Origin: Acidobacteriota bacterium
GTDB lineage: Bacteria > Acidobacteriota > Polarisedimenticolia > Gp22-AA2
NCBI GenBank assembly: GCA_003223165.1
Contig: QHXZ01000020.1
Location: forward strand, 1-33,020
Length of the DNA stretch: 33,020 nt
Direction: 5' to 3'
Part shown: positions 10,926 to 19,441 of the stretch, piece by piece
Layout: each line of letters begins with the position of its first letter
How positions within the stretch are numbered: position 1 is the stretch's first letter
The notes under the pieces: model-generated
Database searches by the model: none
Told to the model about the DNA's origin: nothing
Seen by the model: the letters and a program-made list of their open reading frames with translations, nothing else
Position numbers and translations under genes: made by a program

Positions 10926-11720
10926 TTACGGCCTCTGCAGCGAGGCGGTGATGGTCATGAAGAGCGCCCGGTTGCTGCGCTCCATCTTCGAGGCCCCGAC
11001 GATGAACAGCTGCGCGTCGCGCAGGTTGAGGACCGTGCTCATCACCGAGGCGTAGCGCTCGTTCCCCTCGACCGTCAGCTCCCGCCGCTGCAGCTCGAAC
11101 GGCTTGAACCGGATCACGCGGGTCTCGTCCGAGACCTGGTCGACGCGGAAATCGACCCGGTAGTCGTCCCCCACGCGCAGCGTGCTGTGCTCCCCCTCGG
11201 TGCCGAGGATGCGCGCGTCCCCCACCAGGCGGTAGTCGTTCCAGCGGGTGCTGAGCGCGTTGAGCTTCTCGATCACGCCGCGGATCGGCGGGGGCGGCGG
11301 CTGCGGCGATCCCTCGCCGGACGAGGCCAGGATGAGCTGCACCGCCACCTCGACGCTGCGCGGCGGCACGTCGTAGGCGGCGAGGATCTCGCCGATGCGG
11401 TCCAGGTTCTCGGCCGTGTCGAGGACCGTGAGGGTCTTCCTGGCCGGCTCCGAGCGCACCCAGCCGCGCGTCGAGAGCGACGGGCTGACCAGGAGGTAGG
11501 CGTCGTCCAGCGAGCGATAGCGGATGGTGAAGACGCGCGCCTGAAGGCCTGGGGTCGCGCCCGCATCGGGAGCCTGGCGGACCCCCGGGGCGGACCCGAC
11601 GCCCGCGGCCGGGCGGTCGGCCGGCGCCGCCCCGCCCGCCGCCGGCAGCGCGAGGGCAGCCGCCGCGGCCAGGACGAGGAGCCCCGGAGCCTGCCGGGGT
11701 CGGAATCGGGTCGGGATCAC
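10926..11720 (-). CDS. Secreted protein with a secretin N-domain (NolW-like) but no channel domain
   Basis: Signal-like N-terminus; VFTIRYRSLDDAYLLVSPSLSTRGWVRSEPARKTLTVLDTAENLDRIGEILAAYDVPPRSVEVAVQLI is N-domain-like; ends at 264 aa without a secretin core. Confidence 0.6.
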   Translation of the reverse strand: MIPTRFRPRQAPGLLVLAAAAALALPAAGGAAPADRPAAGVGSAPGVRQAPDAGATPGLQARVFTIRYRSLDDAYLLVSPSLSTRGWVRSEPARKTLTVLDTAENLDRIGEILAAYDVPPRSVEVAVQLILASSGEGSPQPPPPPIRGVIEKLNALSTRWNDYRLVGDARILGTEGEHSTLRVGDDYRVDFRVDQVSDETRVIRFKPFELQRRELTVEGNERYASVMSTVLNLRDAQLFIVGASKMERSNRALFMTITASLQRP

Positions 11721-11751
11721 GGCGTGTCACCTCCGCGGCGCCGGCCGCGCC

Positions 11752-12393
11752 TCAGAAGTCGATCGACTCGTCCACGACCAGGTAGATCGGCGTCTCGTCG
11801 GGCCCCGCGCCGACCGTGAAGCGGTAGACGCGCGCCCCCGGCGAGCCGACCTCCTCGATGACCGGAGGCGCCCCCGGCGTGGCGTCGCCGCCCACGCCCG
11901 GGAGCCCCGGAACCGCCGTGGCCGGCGGCGCCGGGGCCGCGCCGGGCCGGACGGGAGGCGCATAGGGGGATCGCAGGCCCCCCTGCTCCGTCCGCGGCCG
12001 GACCCCGTGCATCCCCGGGCGCACGATCAGAAGGGTCGCCCCCAGGATCAGCAGCATCGCCGCGGGCGCGGTCAGGTAGGCCAGACGCGGGTAGCGGAAG
12101 AGGTCGCCCCAGGCGAAGCGCCTGGCCTCGCGCTCCGCCTCCAGGCGATCGCGCAACCCTTCCTGGAAGCCGGCCCAGAAGGGCGCCGGCAAGGCCTGGC
12201 CTCGCAGCTCGAGGAACAGCAGGCTCGGGTCCAGCGCGACCGCGGCGGCGCGGCAGCCGGGACAGGCCGCCAGGTGCTCCCTGATCTCCCGCTCGAGGGT
12301 CTCATCGATCCCCGGGCGCGCGAGCTCCGGCAGACGCGACCGGATCCTCCCGCACTCCTCGTGGCCCGTCCGCCCTGGCCGACCAACTCTGAT
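11752..12393 (-). CDS. Anti-sigma factor (zinc-finger type) with one TM; start codon unresolved
   Basis: Reverse frame open from 12393 reads IRVGRPGRTGHEECGRIRSRLPELARPGIDETLEREIREHLAACPGCRAAAVALDPSLL...LAYLTAPAAMLLILGATLLIV. H-x3-C-x2-C motif; directly downstream of ECF sigma gene. No ATG/GTG/TTG between the in-frame TAG (12394-12396) and the zinc-finger motif. Confidence 0.6.
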   Translation of the reverse strand: MRVGRPGRTGHEECGRIRSRLPELARPGIDETLEREIREHLAACPGCRAAAVALDPSLLFLELRGQALPAPFWAGFQEGLRDRLEAEREARRFAWGDLFRYPRLAYLTAPAAMLLILGATLLIVRPGMHGVRPRTEQGGLRSPYAPPVRPGAAPAPPATAVPGLPGVGGDATPGAPPVIEEVGSPGARVYRFTVGAGPDETPIYLVVDESIDF

Positions 12394-12468
12394 CTACGGA
12401 CGAAGTCGCCCCGGCGTCTAGGAGCCTGCCCGGGACATGGCAACGGTCGCGTGCGGCAGGCCACGCCC

Positions 12469-13099
12469 TCAGGCGCGGTCCGGCCGGGAAGGAACGCAGT
12501 ATTCCGGATAGCGGCGGCGCATTTCCTCCTGCAGGATGCGGCGCGCCTGCAGGACATGGTTGCGAATCGTCGAGGCGCGGGTCTTCATGATGGCGGCGAC
12601 CTGGTAGGTCGGCAGCCCTTCGATCTCCCTCAGGATGAACGCCATGCGCATCTTCGGGGTGAGGAGGGCGCACAGGGTGACGAAGATGCCCCGGACCTCC
12701 CGCTGGCGCAGCGTCTCCCCGGTGGGCGACCGGCCGCCCGCCGCGCCGGGCGCCGCGGGCTCCACGGCGGCCCCGGGGGCTCCCGCCGTCCCGGCGTCGT
12801 CCCCCCGCCCGGGGCTCTCGAGGGGGACCGCCTCGCGGTGCGGGCGCTCGCGGCGCAGGGCGTCGATGCCCAGGTTCAGGGTGATGCGGTAGAGCCAGGC
12901 GTCGAAGCGGCCGCCGCTCCTGAAGCGGCGCATGACGCGGAACAGGCGCAGGAAGACCTCCTGCGCCACGTCGCGCGCCAGCTCATGGTCGCCCACGACG
13001 TGGTAGGCGATCCAGAAGACCCGCTCGCGCTTGCGCTCGACCAGCGCCTCGAAGGCGTCCTGGTCGCCCGCGGCCGCGCGCCGGGCTCCTGGCCCTCAC
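12469..13099 (-). CDS. ECF RNA polymerase sigma factor (probable 1-nt frameshift near its 5' end)
   Basis: GDQDAFEALVERKRERVFWIAYHVVGDHELARDVAQEVFLRLFRVMRRFRSGGRFDAWLYRITLNLGIDALRRE plus region 4 FVTLCALLTPKMRMAFILREIEGLPTYQVAAIMKTRASTIRNHVLQARRIL. Frame carrying region 2 has no start after TGA 13096-13098; a GTG at 13099 would fit with one extra base downstream. Confidence 0.75.
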
Positions 13100-13593
13100 C
13101 CTGCGTGGCGCAGGGTACGGTACCACCGGATGCCGTAGAGGATGATGGGGAAGGCGAGCAGGGCGGAGATCGTGCCCAGGACGAGCGTCCCGACGGTCAG
13201 GGGGACGATCCAGGGGCGGCACTGGGCGATGAAGGTGCCGATGTCGCTCCAGGAGTCGAACCCCTCGAACCGAGGCGGGTCGAGGTCGGTGCCCAGGATC
13301 AGCGACCCCAGGTAGACCGAGACGCTGTAGATCGGCACGAGCGTCCACGGGTTGTTGACGAAGGTGCCGGCCAGGACGGCGACGCGGTTGAGGCCGAGCG
13401 CGAAGGCGAGCCCCAGGGCGAGCACCGTGTGCAGGCCGAGGAGCGGCGTCCAGGCGATGAACACGCCCAGCGCGAAGGCGAGGGCGGCCCGGGGCGGCGT
13501 GTCGTCCGTGTGCAGGGCGAAGCGCAGCCAGCTTCGCAGCCGGTCCGTCCGCAATTGCCGCATCGCCGCGCTCTCCTCCATCCAGATCCCCAT
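13096..13593 (-). CDS. DUF2062 domain membrane protein
   Basis: PPRAALAFALGVFIAWTPLLGLHTVLALGLAFALGLNRVAVLAGTFVNNPWTLVPIYSVSVYLGSLILG. Start at 13593 preferred because a promoter lies at 13645-13673. Confidence 0.8.
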   Translation of the reverse strand: MGIWMEESAAMRQLRTDRLRSWLRFALHTDDTPPRAALAFALGVFIAWTPLLGLHTVLALGLAFALGLNRVAVLAGTFVNNPWTLVPIYSVSVYLGSLILGTDLDPPRFEGFDSWSDIGTFIAQCRPWIVPLTVGTLVLGTISALLAFPIILYGIRWYRTLRHAG

Positions 13594-13644
13594 GTGGGCG
13601 CCGCGCGCCGCGCGCTCGCGGCGCGCCGCTCCGGACGTCGGCGC

Positions 13645-13673
13645 ATGATACGGGCGCAGGCGCCGCAGGTCAA
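13645..13673 (-). promoter_or_regulatory. Predicted sigma70-type promoter: TTGACC-N17-TATCAT
   Basis: Reverse complement of 13668-13673 (TTGACC) and 13645-13650 (TATCAT), 17-nt spacer, upstream of DUF2062/sigma/anti-sigma/pilus genes. Confidence 0.6.
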
Positions 13674-13774
13674 TAACGCGCAGCAGGGCGTCGAGCGGGC
13701 CTTCCGGCACCTCCCGCGCGTCGCGCTCGTCGCCTGTCGACCAGAGGGCTCCCATCGGATGCTCCGCCCGCCCG

Positions 13775-14794
13775 TCAGCGGGGGAAATGCTCGAATCCGC
13801 GCGGCGGCAGGTCGCGGTAGCGTCCGTCGCGGGTGAGGATGCGGATCCCCTGCCGGCGGGGCAGCACCTGGCCGATGCGGGTCATCGGCAGCCGGATGCG
13901 CCGCGCAAGGTGGTCGATCAGCGGCTGGTGCCCCGGGCGCGACGCGAACAGCAGCTCGTAGTCCTCCCCGCCCTCGAGGGCGGCGCGCCGGGCGCCGGCG
14001 GCCCCGAGCAGGGACAAGGCCAGAGGCGACACAGGGATCGCCGCCTCCTCCAGGAGGGCGCCGGCCCGGCTGGCGTCGCACAGCCGGCGCAGGTCCTGCG
14101 ACAGCCCGTCCGACAGATCGATCATCGCCGTCGCCAGGCCGGTCACCCCGAGGGCCCGTCCCGCCGTCACGCGCGGCACCGGATCGAGGTGGGCGCGCAC
14201 CGCTCGGGTCACGGCGCTCCGGGGCGCCCCCCGCGGCCGCCGGCGGCGGCGCAGCATCGCCAGGCCGGCCGCGGAGGCGCCCAGGCGGCCGGTGACGTAC
14301 AGCGAGTCCCCCGGGCGGGCGCCGTCGCGGCGGACGGCGCGGCCCGGCTCGACCAGCCCCAGGAGGCAGACGTTCACGAACAGGGAGCGCGCGGCGCAGG
14401 TGTCGCCGCCGACGATCGCCACGCGGTGGCGGCGGGCCTGGGCGCCGAGGCCGCGGGCCACGGCGCGCGCCCGCTCGAGGGGTGTGGCGCGCGGGAAGCC
14501 GATCGCCACGACGCAGGAGTGCGGCGCGCCCCCCATCGCGGCGATGTCGCTCAGGTTGACCGCGAGCGCCTTGCGCCCCAGCAGCAAGCCCGGGGTGTAC
14601 GCCGAGCGGAAGTGAATGCCCTCGGTCAGGAGGTCGGTGGTCAGGAGCATCTGCGCCCGGGGCGGCAGGGCCAGGACGGCCGCGTCGTCGCCGATGCCGA
14701 GCACGGGCCGGGGGCGCGCCGGACGGGCCAGCCGGGCGACCAGATCGATGAACCCTTGCTCCCCGATACGGGCGAGAGTCGCCATCCGCCTCAC
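13775..14794 (-). CDS. thiL: Thiamine-monophosphate kinase
   Basis: GEQGFIDLVARL...VLGIGDDAAVLALP...LLTTDLLTEGIHFR...LGRKALAVNLSDIAAMGGAP...GGDTCAARSLFVNVCLLG...MIDLSDGLSQDL...GGEDYELLFA. Confidence 0.92.
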   Translation of the reverse strand: MRRMATLARIGEQGFIDLVARLARPARPRPVLGIGDDAAVLALPPRAQMLLTTDLLTEGIHFRSAYTPGLLLGRKALAVNLSDIAAMGGAPHSCVVAIGFPRATPLERARAVARGLGAQARRHRVAIVGGDTCAARSLFVNVCLLGLVEPGRAVRRDGARPGDSLYVTGRLGASAAGLAMLRRRRRPRGAPRSAVTRAVRAHLDPVPRVTAGRALGVTGLATAMIDLSDGLSQDLRRLCDASRAGALLEEAAIPVSPLALSLLGAAGARRAALEGGEDYELLFASRPGHQPLIDHLARRIRLPMTRIGQVLPRRQGIRILTRDGRYRDLPPRGFEHFPR

Positions 14795-14827
14795 ACGGTC
14801 CGCGTCACCCTGCCGCCCGATGCGGGA

Positions 14828-17233
14828 TCAGATCGCGGCGATGCTCTTCTCGGTGCCCATGCGCGGCCCGCGGCTGCGCGCCACCGGGTCGAGGAGGGCC
14901 ACCTCGAAGACTTCGGTCACGTCCGACACGAAGACGAACCGCAGCCCCTTGCGGAACAGCTTCGGGACCTCCTCGAGGTTCTTGCGGTTGGCCTCCGGCA
15001 GGATCACCGTGTCGATCGAGGCGCGCCGCGCGGCCAGGACCTTCTCCTTGACCCCGCCGATCGGCAGCACGTTGCCGCGCAGGGTGATCTCGCCGGTCAT
15101 CGCGACGGTGCGCCGCACCGGCCGGTTGGTGAGGACCGAGATGATGGAAGTCGCCATGGTGATGCCGGCCGACGGGCCGTCCTTCGGGATCGCCCCCTCC
15201 GGAACGTGCACGTGCACGTCCATCTCGCCGAAGGCGTTGATGCTGATGCCGAAGTCGGCGGCCTTGGAGCGGGCGTACGACAGCGCCGCCTGGGCCGACT
15301 CCTTCATGACGGTCCCCAGGTGGCCGGTCAGGATCAGCCGTCCCTTGCCCGGCATCGTGGTCGCCTCGACGAACAGGATCTCGCCGCCGGCGGCGGTCCA
15401 GGCCAGCCCGGTGGCCACCCCGACCTGGTTGTTGACCAGGGCCATCTCGGGAGTGACGCGCGGCACGCCGAGCAGGTCCTCCGCCATGGCGGGGGTGATG
15501 GAGTAGGGGCCCATCTGCCCTTCGGCCACGCGGCGGGCCAGCTTGCGGCAGGTCTTGGCGATCTCGCGCTCCAGGTTCCTGAGGCCCGCCTCGCGCGTGT
15601 ACTTCTGGATGATTGTCTGGATCGCCTTCTCGGCGAAGGAGATCTGCGCTGGGGTCAGTCCGTTCTCCTCGACCTGCTTGGGGATCAGGTGGCGCTTGCT
15701 GATCTCGATCTTCTCCTCTTCGGTGTACCCCGAGAGGCTGATGACCTCCATGCGGTCGCGGAAGGCGGGCTGGATCGGGTCGAGCAGGTTGGCGGTGGCC
15801 ACGAACATGACGTTCGACAGGTCGAACGGCACGTTCAGGTAGTGGTCGCGGAAGCTGTAGTTCTGCTCAGGGTCGAGCACCTCGAGGAGCGCCGAGGAGG
15901 GGTCGCCGCGGTAGTCGGCGCCGATCTTGTCCACCTCGTCCAGCATGAAGACGGGGTTGTTCGAGGCGGCCTGGCTGATTCCCTGCACGATGCGTCCCGG
16001 CATCGAGCCGACGTAGGTGCGCCGGTGGCCGCGGATCTCCGCCTCGTCGCGGATGCCCCCCAGCGAGATGCGCACGAACTTCCGCCCCAGCGCCCGGGCG
16101 ATCGAGCGGCCGAGCGACGTCTTGCCCACCCCCGGCGGCCCGACGAAGCAGAGGATCGGGCCGCGCATCTTCTTCTTGAGCTTGCGCACCGCCAGGTACT
16201 CGACGATGCGCTCCTTGATGGTCTCGAGCCCGTAATGGTCCTCGTCCAGGATCTCCTGCGCCTTCTTGAGGTCGAGGTTGTCCTTGGTCTGGATCGACCA
16301 GGGGAGGTTGACCATCCAGTCGAGGTAGTTGCGGACCGTCGCGGTCTCGGCGGAATCGGGGTGCATGCGCTCGAGCTTGTTGATCTGCCGCTCGACCTCC
16401 TCGAAGACCTTCTTCGGCATCTTCGCCTTGCGGGCCTTGTCGCGGAAGGTCTCGACCTCCTCGGCCAGGTCGTTCCCCTCGCCGAGTTCGTTCTGGATCG
16501 CCTTCATCTGCTGCCGCAGGAAGTACTCGCGCTGCGACTTGTCGATCTCCTCGCGCGCGTGGGTGTTGATCTCCTGCTGCATGTTGAGGAGCTCGATCTC
16601 CTTGTTGAGCAGCTCGTTGACGCGTTTCAGGCGGGCCAGCGGGTCGGTGAGCTTCAGCACGACCTGCGCGTCCTCGATCTTGAGGTCGAGGTTGCTCGCC
16701 ACGAGATCGGCCAGGCGGCCCGGGTCCTCGAGATTGCTGGCGATGACCATGACCTCGGAGGAGATCGCCTTGCCGAGCGAGGCGCTGCGCTCGAGGGATT
16801 TCTTGACGTTGCGCGTCAGGGCTTCCTGCTCCATGGAGCTCTCGACCGGCGGCTCGACGACGCGCGTGACCTTGGCCTGCAGGAACGGCTCGTGCTGGCT
16901 GAACTCGTCGAGCCGGGCCCGGCAGACCCCCTGCACCAGCACGCGGATGCGCCCGTCGGGCAGCTTCAGCATGCGCATGATGACCCCGACGGTGCCGATG
17001 GTGAACAGATCCTCCTCTTCCGGATCCTCCACCTTGCTGTCCTTCTGGGACACCAGCAGGATCATGCGGCTGTCGGACAGGGCCCGGTCGACCGCCTTGA
17101 TCGACTTCTCGCGGCTGACCGAGAGCGGCACGATGATGAACGGGTAGACCACGATGTCGCGCAGGGGCAGGACGGGCAGCTCCCGGGGAATCTTCATCTG
17201 GTCCTCGGGCAAGTCCGGCTTGGGGGCGCTCAT
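14828..17233 (-). CDS. lon: ATP-dependent protease La (Lon)
   Basis: LPVLPLRDIVVYPFIIVPLSVSREKSI N-domain; CFVGPPGVGKTSLGRSIA Walker A; PKDGPSAGITMATSIIS protease Ser; GGVKEKVLAARRA Lys. Start at 17233. Confidence 0.97.
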   Translation of the reverse strand: MSAPKPDLPEDQMKIPRELPVLPLRDIVVYPFIIVPLSVSREKSIKAVDRALSDSRMILLVSQKDSKVEDPEEEDLFTIGTVGVIMRMLKLPDGRIRVLVQGVCRARLDEFSQHEPFLQAKVTRVVEPPVESSMEQEALTRNVKKSLERSASLGKAISSEVMVIASNLEDPGRLADLVASNLDLKIEDAQVVLKLTDPLARLKRVNELLNKEIELLNMQQEINTHAREEIDKSQREYFLRQQMKAIQNELGEGNDLAEEVETFRDKARKAKMPKKVFEEVERQINKLERMHPDSAETATVRNYLDWMVNLPWSIQTKDNLDLKKAQEILDEDHYGLETIKERIVEYLAVRKLKKKMRGPILCFVGPPGVGKTSLGRSIARALGRKFVRISLGGIRDEAEIRGHRRTYVGSMPGRIVQGISQAASNNPVFMLDEVDKIGADYRGDPSSALLEVLDPEQNYSFRDHYLNVPFDLSNVMFVATANLLDPIQPAFRDRMEVISLSGYTEEEKIEISKRHLIPKQVEENGLTPAQISFAEKAIQTIIQKYTREAGLRNLEREIAKTCRKLARRVAEGQMGPYSITPAMAEDLLGVPRVTPEMALVNNQVGVATGLAWTAAGGEILFVEATTMPGKGRLILTGHLGTVMKESAQAALSYARSKAADFGISINAFGEMDVHVHVPEGAIPKDGPSAGITMATSIISVLTNRPVRRTVAMTGEITLRGNVLPIGGVKEKVLAARRASIDTVILPEANRKNLEEVPKLFRKGLRFVFVSDVTEVFEVALLDPVARSRGPRMGTEKSIAAI

Positions 17234-17676
17234 GAACGGTCTCCGATCCGGATCGGCACCTCTTCGCCGCGTTTGTCGGGAACCTTGGGGAAGCACACCT
17301 TGAGGACCCCCTCCGACAGCTCCGTCCTCGCCTTGTGGGTGTTCACCGGCGAGGAGATATGGACCACGCGCTTGAACTTGCCGAAGCCGCGCTCCATGCA
17401 GTGGTACTTGGCCGCCTTGGCGGGCTCGGCCCGGCGCTTCTCACCTCGCAGGATCAGGTTGTTGCCGTTGATCGCCAGCGAGACGTCCTTGAGCGCCACC
17501 CCGGGCACCTCGAACTTGACCACGAGCTCCTCATCCGTCTCGTAGACGTCGGCGTTCGGAAGCCACTCGCCGCCGGCTTCGCCCCCCGACTGCTTCAGCT
17601 CGAGGAGGTTGTCGAACAGTCGGTTGATCTCGCTCTGGATGCGGCTGATCTCGACGAAAGGACCGATGCTGGCCAT
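17230..17676 (-). CDS. Small heat shock protein, Hsp20/alpha-crystallin family
   Basis: WLPNADVYETDEELVVKFEVPGVALKDVSLAINGNNLILRGEKR...ERGFGKFKRVVHISSPVNTHKARTELSEGVLKVCFPK; stop overlaps lon start (ATGA). Confidence 0.93.
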   Translation of the reverse strand: MASIGPFVEISRIQSEINRLFDNLLELKQSGGEAGGEWLPNADVYETDEELVVKFEVPGVALKDVSLAINGNNLILRGEKRRAEPAKAAKYHCMERGFGKFKRVVHISSPVNTHKARTELSEGVLKVCFPKVPDKRGEEVPIRIGDRS

Positions 17677-17704
17677 GAAGGGAGCCTCCCTCGATTCGAG
17701 GCCT

Positions 17705-17733
17705 AATATAGTGAGGCGTCAGGGGTTGTGCAA
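17705..17733 (-). promoter_or_regulatory. Predicted sigma70-type promoter of hsp20-lon: TTGCAC-N17-TATATT
   Basis: Reverse complement of 17728-17733 (TTGCAC) and 17705-17710 (TATATT), 17-nt spacer, ~29 nt upstream of the hsp20 ATG with GGGAGG SD. Confidence 0.6.
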
Positions 17734-17760
17734 GGCGCCCGCGGGGGGCAGGCGCCAAGG

Positions 17761-18219
17761 TCATTTGCGTTGCTCCAGGAGGTCCTTGAGCTCCTTCATG
17801 AACTGATCGAGATCGCCGAACTCCCTGTAGACGCTGGCGAAGCGCACGTAGGCCACCTTGTCGAGGGTCCTGAGGCGCTCGATCACCTTCTCGCCGATGG
17901 TCTGCGTCGGGATCTCGCGCTCGGGGGCCTCCTGCAGCATCTGCTCCACCTCGTCCGCCACCGCCTCCAGGGCGGCCGGCGAGACGGGCCGCTTCTCGCA
18001 CGCCTTGCGCAACCCCTGCAGGACCTTGTCGCGGTCGAACGGCACGCGCGTGCCGTCCTTCTTGATCACCATGAACGGGATCGCGTCGATGCGCTCGTAG
18101 GAGGTGAAGCGCCGCCCGCAGCGCAGGCACTCCCGGCGCCGGCGGATCACCAGCCCGTCCTTCCCCTCGCGGGAGTCGACGACCTTGTCCTCGAGGTGGC
18201 TGCAGAAGGGGCACTTCAT
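17761..18219 (-). CDS. nrdR: Transcriptional repressor NrdR
   Basis: [43 protein letters not shown] zinc ribbon followed by ATP-cone ([31 protein letters not shown]). Confidence 0.96.
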   Translation of the reverse strand: MKCPFCSHLEDKVVDSREGKDGLVIRRRRECLRCGRRFTSYERIDAIPFMVIKKDGTRVPFDRDKVLQGLRKACEKRPVSPAALEAVADEVEQMLQEAPEREIPTQTIGEKVIERLRTLDKVAYVRFASVYREFGDLDQFMKELKDLLEQRK

Positions 18220-19304
18220 GGCGCGCCCCCGCCCGCGGGACGCGCCGCGGCCCGGCCGGCCGGCGCGGGCGCGCCGGCCGAGGCCAGCCCGCGCACCTCG
18301 GAGGGGCGCACGCCGTCCTTCCACATGAACAGCAGACCGATGGCGATGGTCGGGACCAGGGCGATGGCGTGCAGGGTCAGGGCGACGGCCGCGGCCGCTC
18401 CGGGCGCCACGCCGAAGAAGTCCGCCAGGGAGACCTGGGCCAGGAACTCGTACGGCCCCACGCCTCCCGGAGTCGGCACGGCGATGCCGACCGCCAGAGG
18501 CACCATCAGGAGAAAGATATCGGTGAGCGAAAGGGCGAGGCCAAAAGCCCGCACGCCGCACAGCACCGAGAGATCGATCACCAGCCAGGTGGCGAGCGAC
18601 AGCAGGAGGCTCATGGCCAGCTCCTTTCCACGCCGCACCACGGCGAGCCCGGCGGCGAAGGTCTCCACCAGGTTGATGGCGCGCCCCACCGCCCCCGCCC
18701 TCGAGCCGGGGTTGAGGCGGTGCAGGACGGCCACCACCTTGTCCGGCACGGCGACCAGCAGCACCACGAGGGGCCAGCCGACCAGGACGAAGCCCGCCGT
18801 GGCGATCATCCCCCGGCGCAGGAAGAGGGCCGCCTGGCCGGGCGCCGGCCCGCCCTCCGCCCCGGCTAGCAGGGCGGAGCCCCGAGACGAGAGCACGCAG
18901 ACCAGGAACAGCGTCGTCACCGTGAGGGCGTCGAACAGGCGCTCCAGGGCGATGGTGGCCAGGGCGCCGCTGGCCCCGATCCGCTCGCGCCGCGCCAGCA
19001 GCACCGGGCGCACGACCTCCCCCACGCGGAAGGGGACCAGGAACGACACCATGAAACCGATGAAGGTGGTGGCCGTGAGATTGTACAGGCCGACTCCCCT
19101 CTTGAGCGGCGACAGGAGCACCCTCCAGCGCCAGGCGCGGAGCAGGTAGGCCATGAGGCTAATTCCGACGCTGAGCAGGAGGAGCGCCGGGCTCGCCGTC
19201 CCCAGGCTGCGCCACGCCGCGCCCAGGTCGAAGCTCGAGAGGAAAAGGGCGAGGAAGACGACCGTGAGGAGGAGGCTGATGGCGAGTCGGATGGAGGGCT
19301 TCAC
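18216..19304 (-). CDS. Lysylphosphatidylglycerol synthase TM region / YbhN-AglD-like integral membrane protein
   Basis: [98 protein letters not shown]. Multiple TM helices. Confidence 0.85.
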   Translation of the reverse strand: MKPSIRLAISLLLTVVFLALFLSSFDLGAAWRSLGTASPALLLLSVGISLMAYLLRAWRWRVLLSPLKRGVGLYNLTATTFIGFMVSFLVPFRVGEVVRPVLLARRERIGASGALATIALERLFDALTVTTLFLVCVLSSRGSALLAGAEGGPAPGQAALFLRRGMIATAGFVLVGWPLVVLLVAVPDKVVAVLHRLNPGSRAGAVGRAINLVETFAAGLAVVRRGKELAMSLLLSLATWLVIDLSVLCGVRAFGLALSLTDIFLLMVPLAVGIAVPTPGGVGPYEFLAQVSLADFFGVAPGAAAAVALTLHAIALVPTIAIGLLFMWKDGVRPSEVRGLASAGAPAPAGRAAARPAGGGAP

Positions 19305-19395
19305 CGCGGCCTTCGGCCCCTGCGCTTCGGGGTCCCAGCGGACGCGCCAACCGGACCTTGCCCCGAAGGGGCCGCGCGCCGCCCAAAACGCGGCG

Positions 19396-19424
19396 ATTCT
19401 ACAGAAAGGGTGGAGGGCTGTCTA
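19396..19424 (-). promoter_or_regulatory. Predicted sigma70-type promoter: TAGACA-N17-TAGAAT
   Basis: Reverse complement of 19419-19424 (TAGACA) and 19396-19401 (TAGAAT), 17-nt spacer, upstream of the YbhN-like/nrdR pair. Confidence 0.5.
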
Positions 19425-19441
19425 CAGCGGCGTCGGTCGGC

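Noticed and set aside
12635-12892. Short plus-strand ORFs inside the sigma factor region
   Set aside because: Antisense to a clear ECF sigma factor; Arg/Pro/Ala-rich shadow translation.
13096-13099. TGA readthrough joining DUF2062 and the ECF sigma factor
   Set aside because: The two share a frame across TGA, but a GTGA-overlap start plus one-base error is simpler and matches other junctions in this window.
13787-17545. 1252-aa plus-strand ORF opposite lon/thiL/hsp20
   Set aside because: Antisense shadow ORF in high-GC DNA; composition (H, R, D, L, G rich) with no recognisable domain, while the minus strand encodes clear Lon, ThiL and Hsp20.
19360-19372. GCCCCTTCGGGGC hairpin as an MCP terminator
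   Set aside because: Short stem with no T-run after it, and it lies downstream of the flippase promoter, so it is more likely 5' UTR structure or chance.
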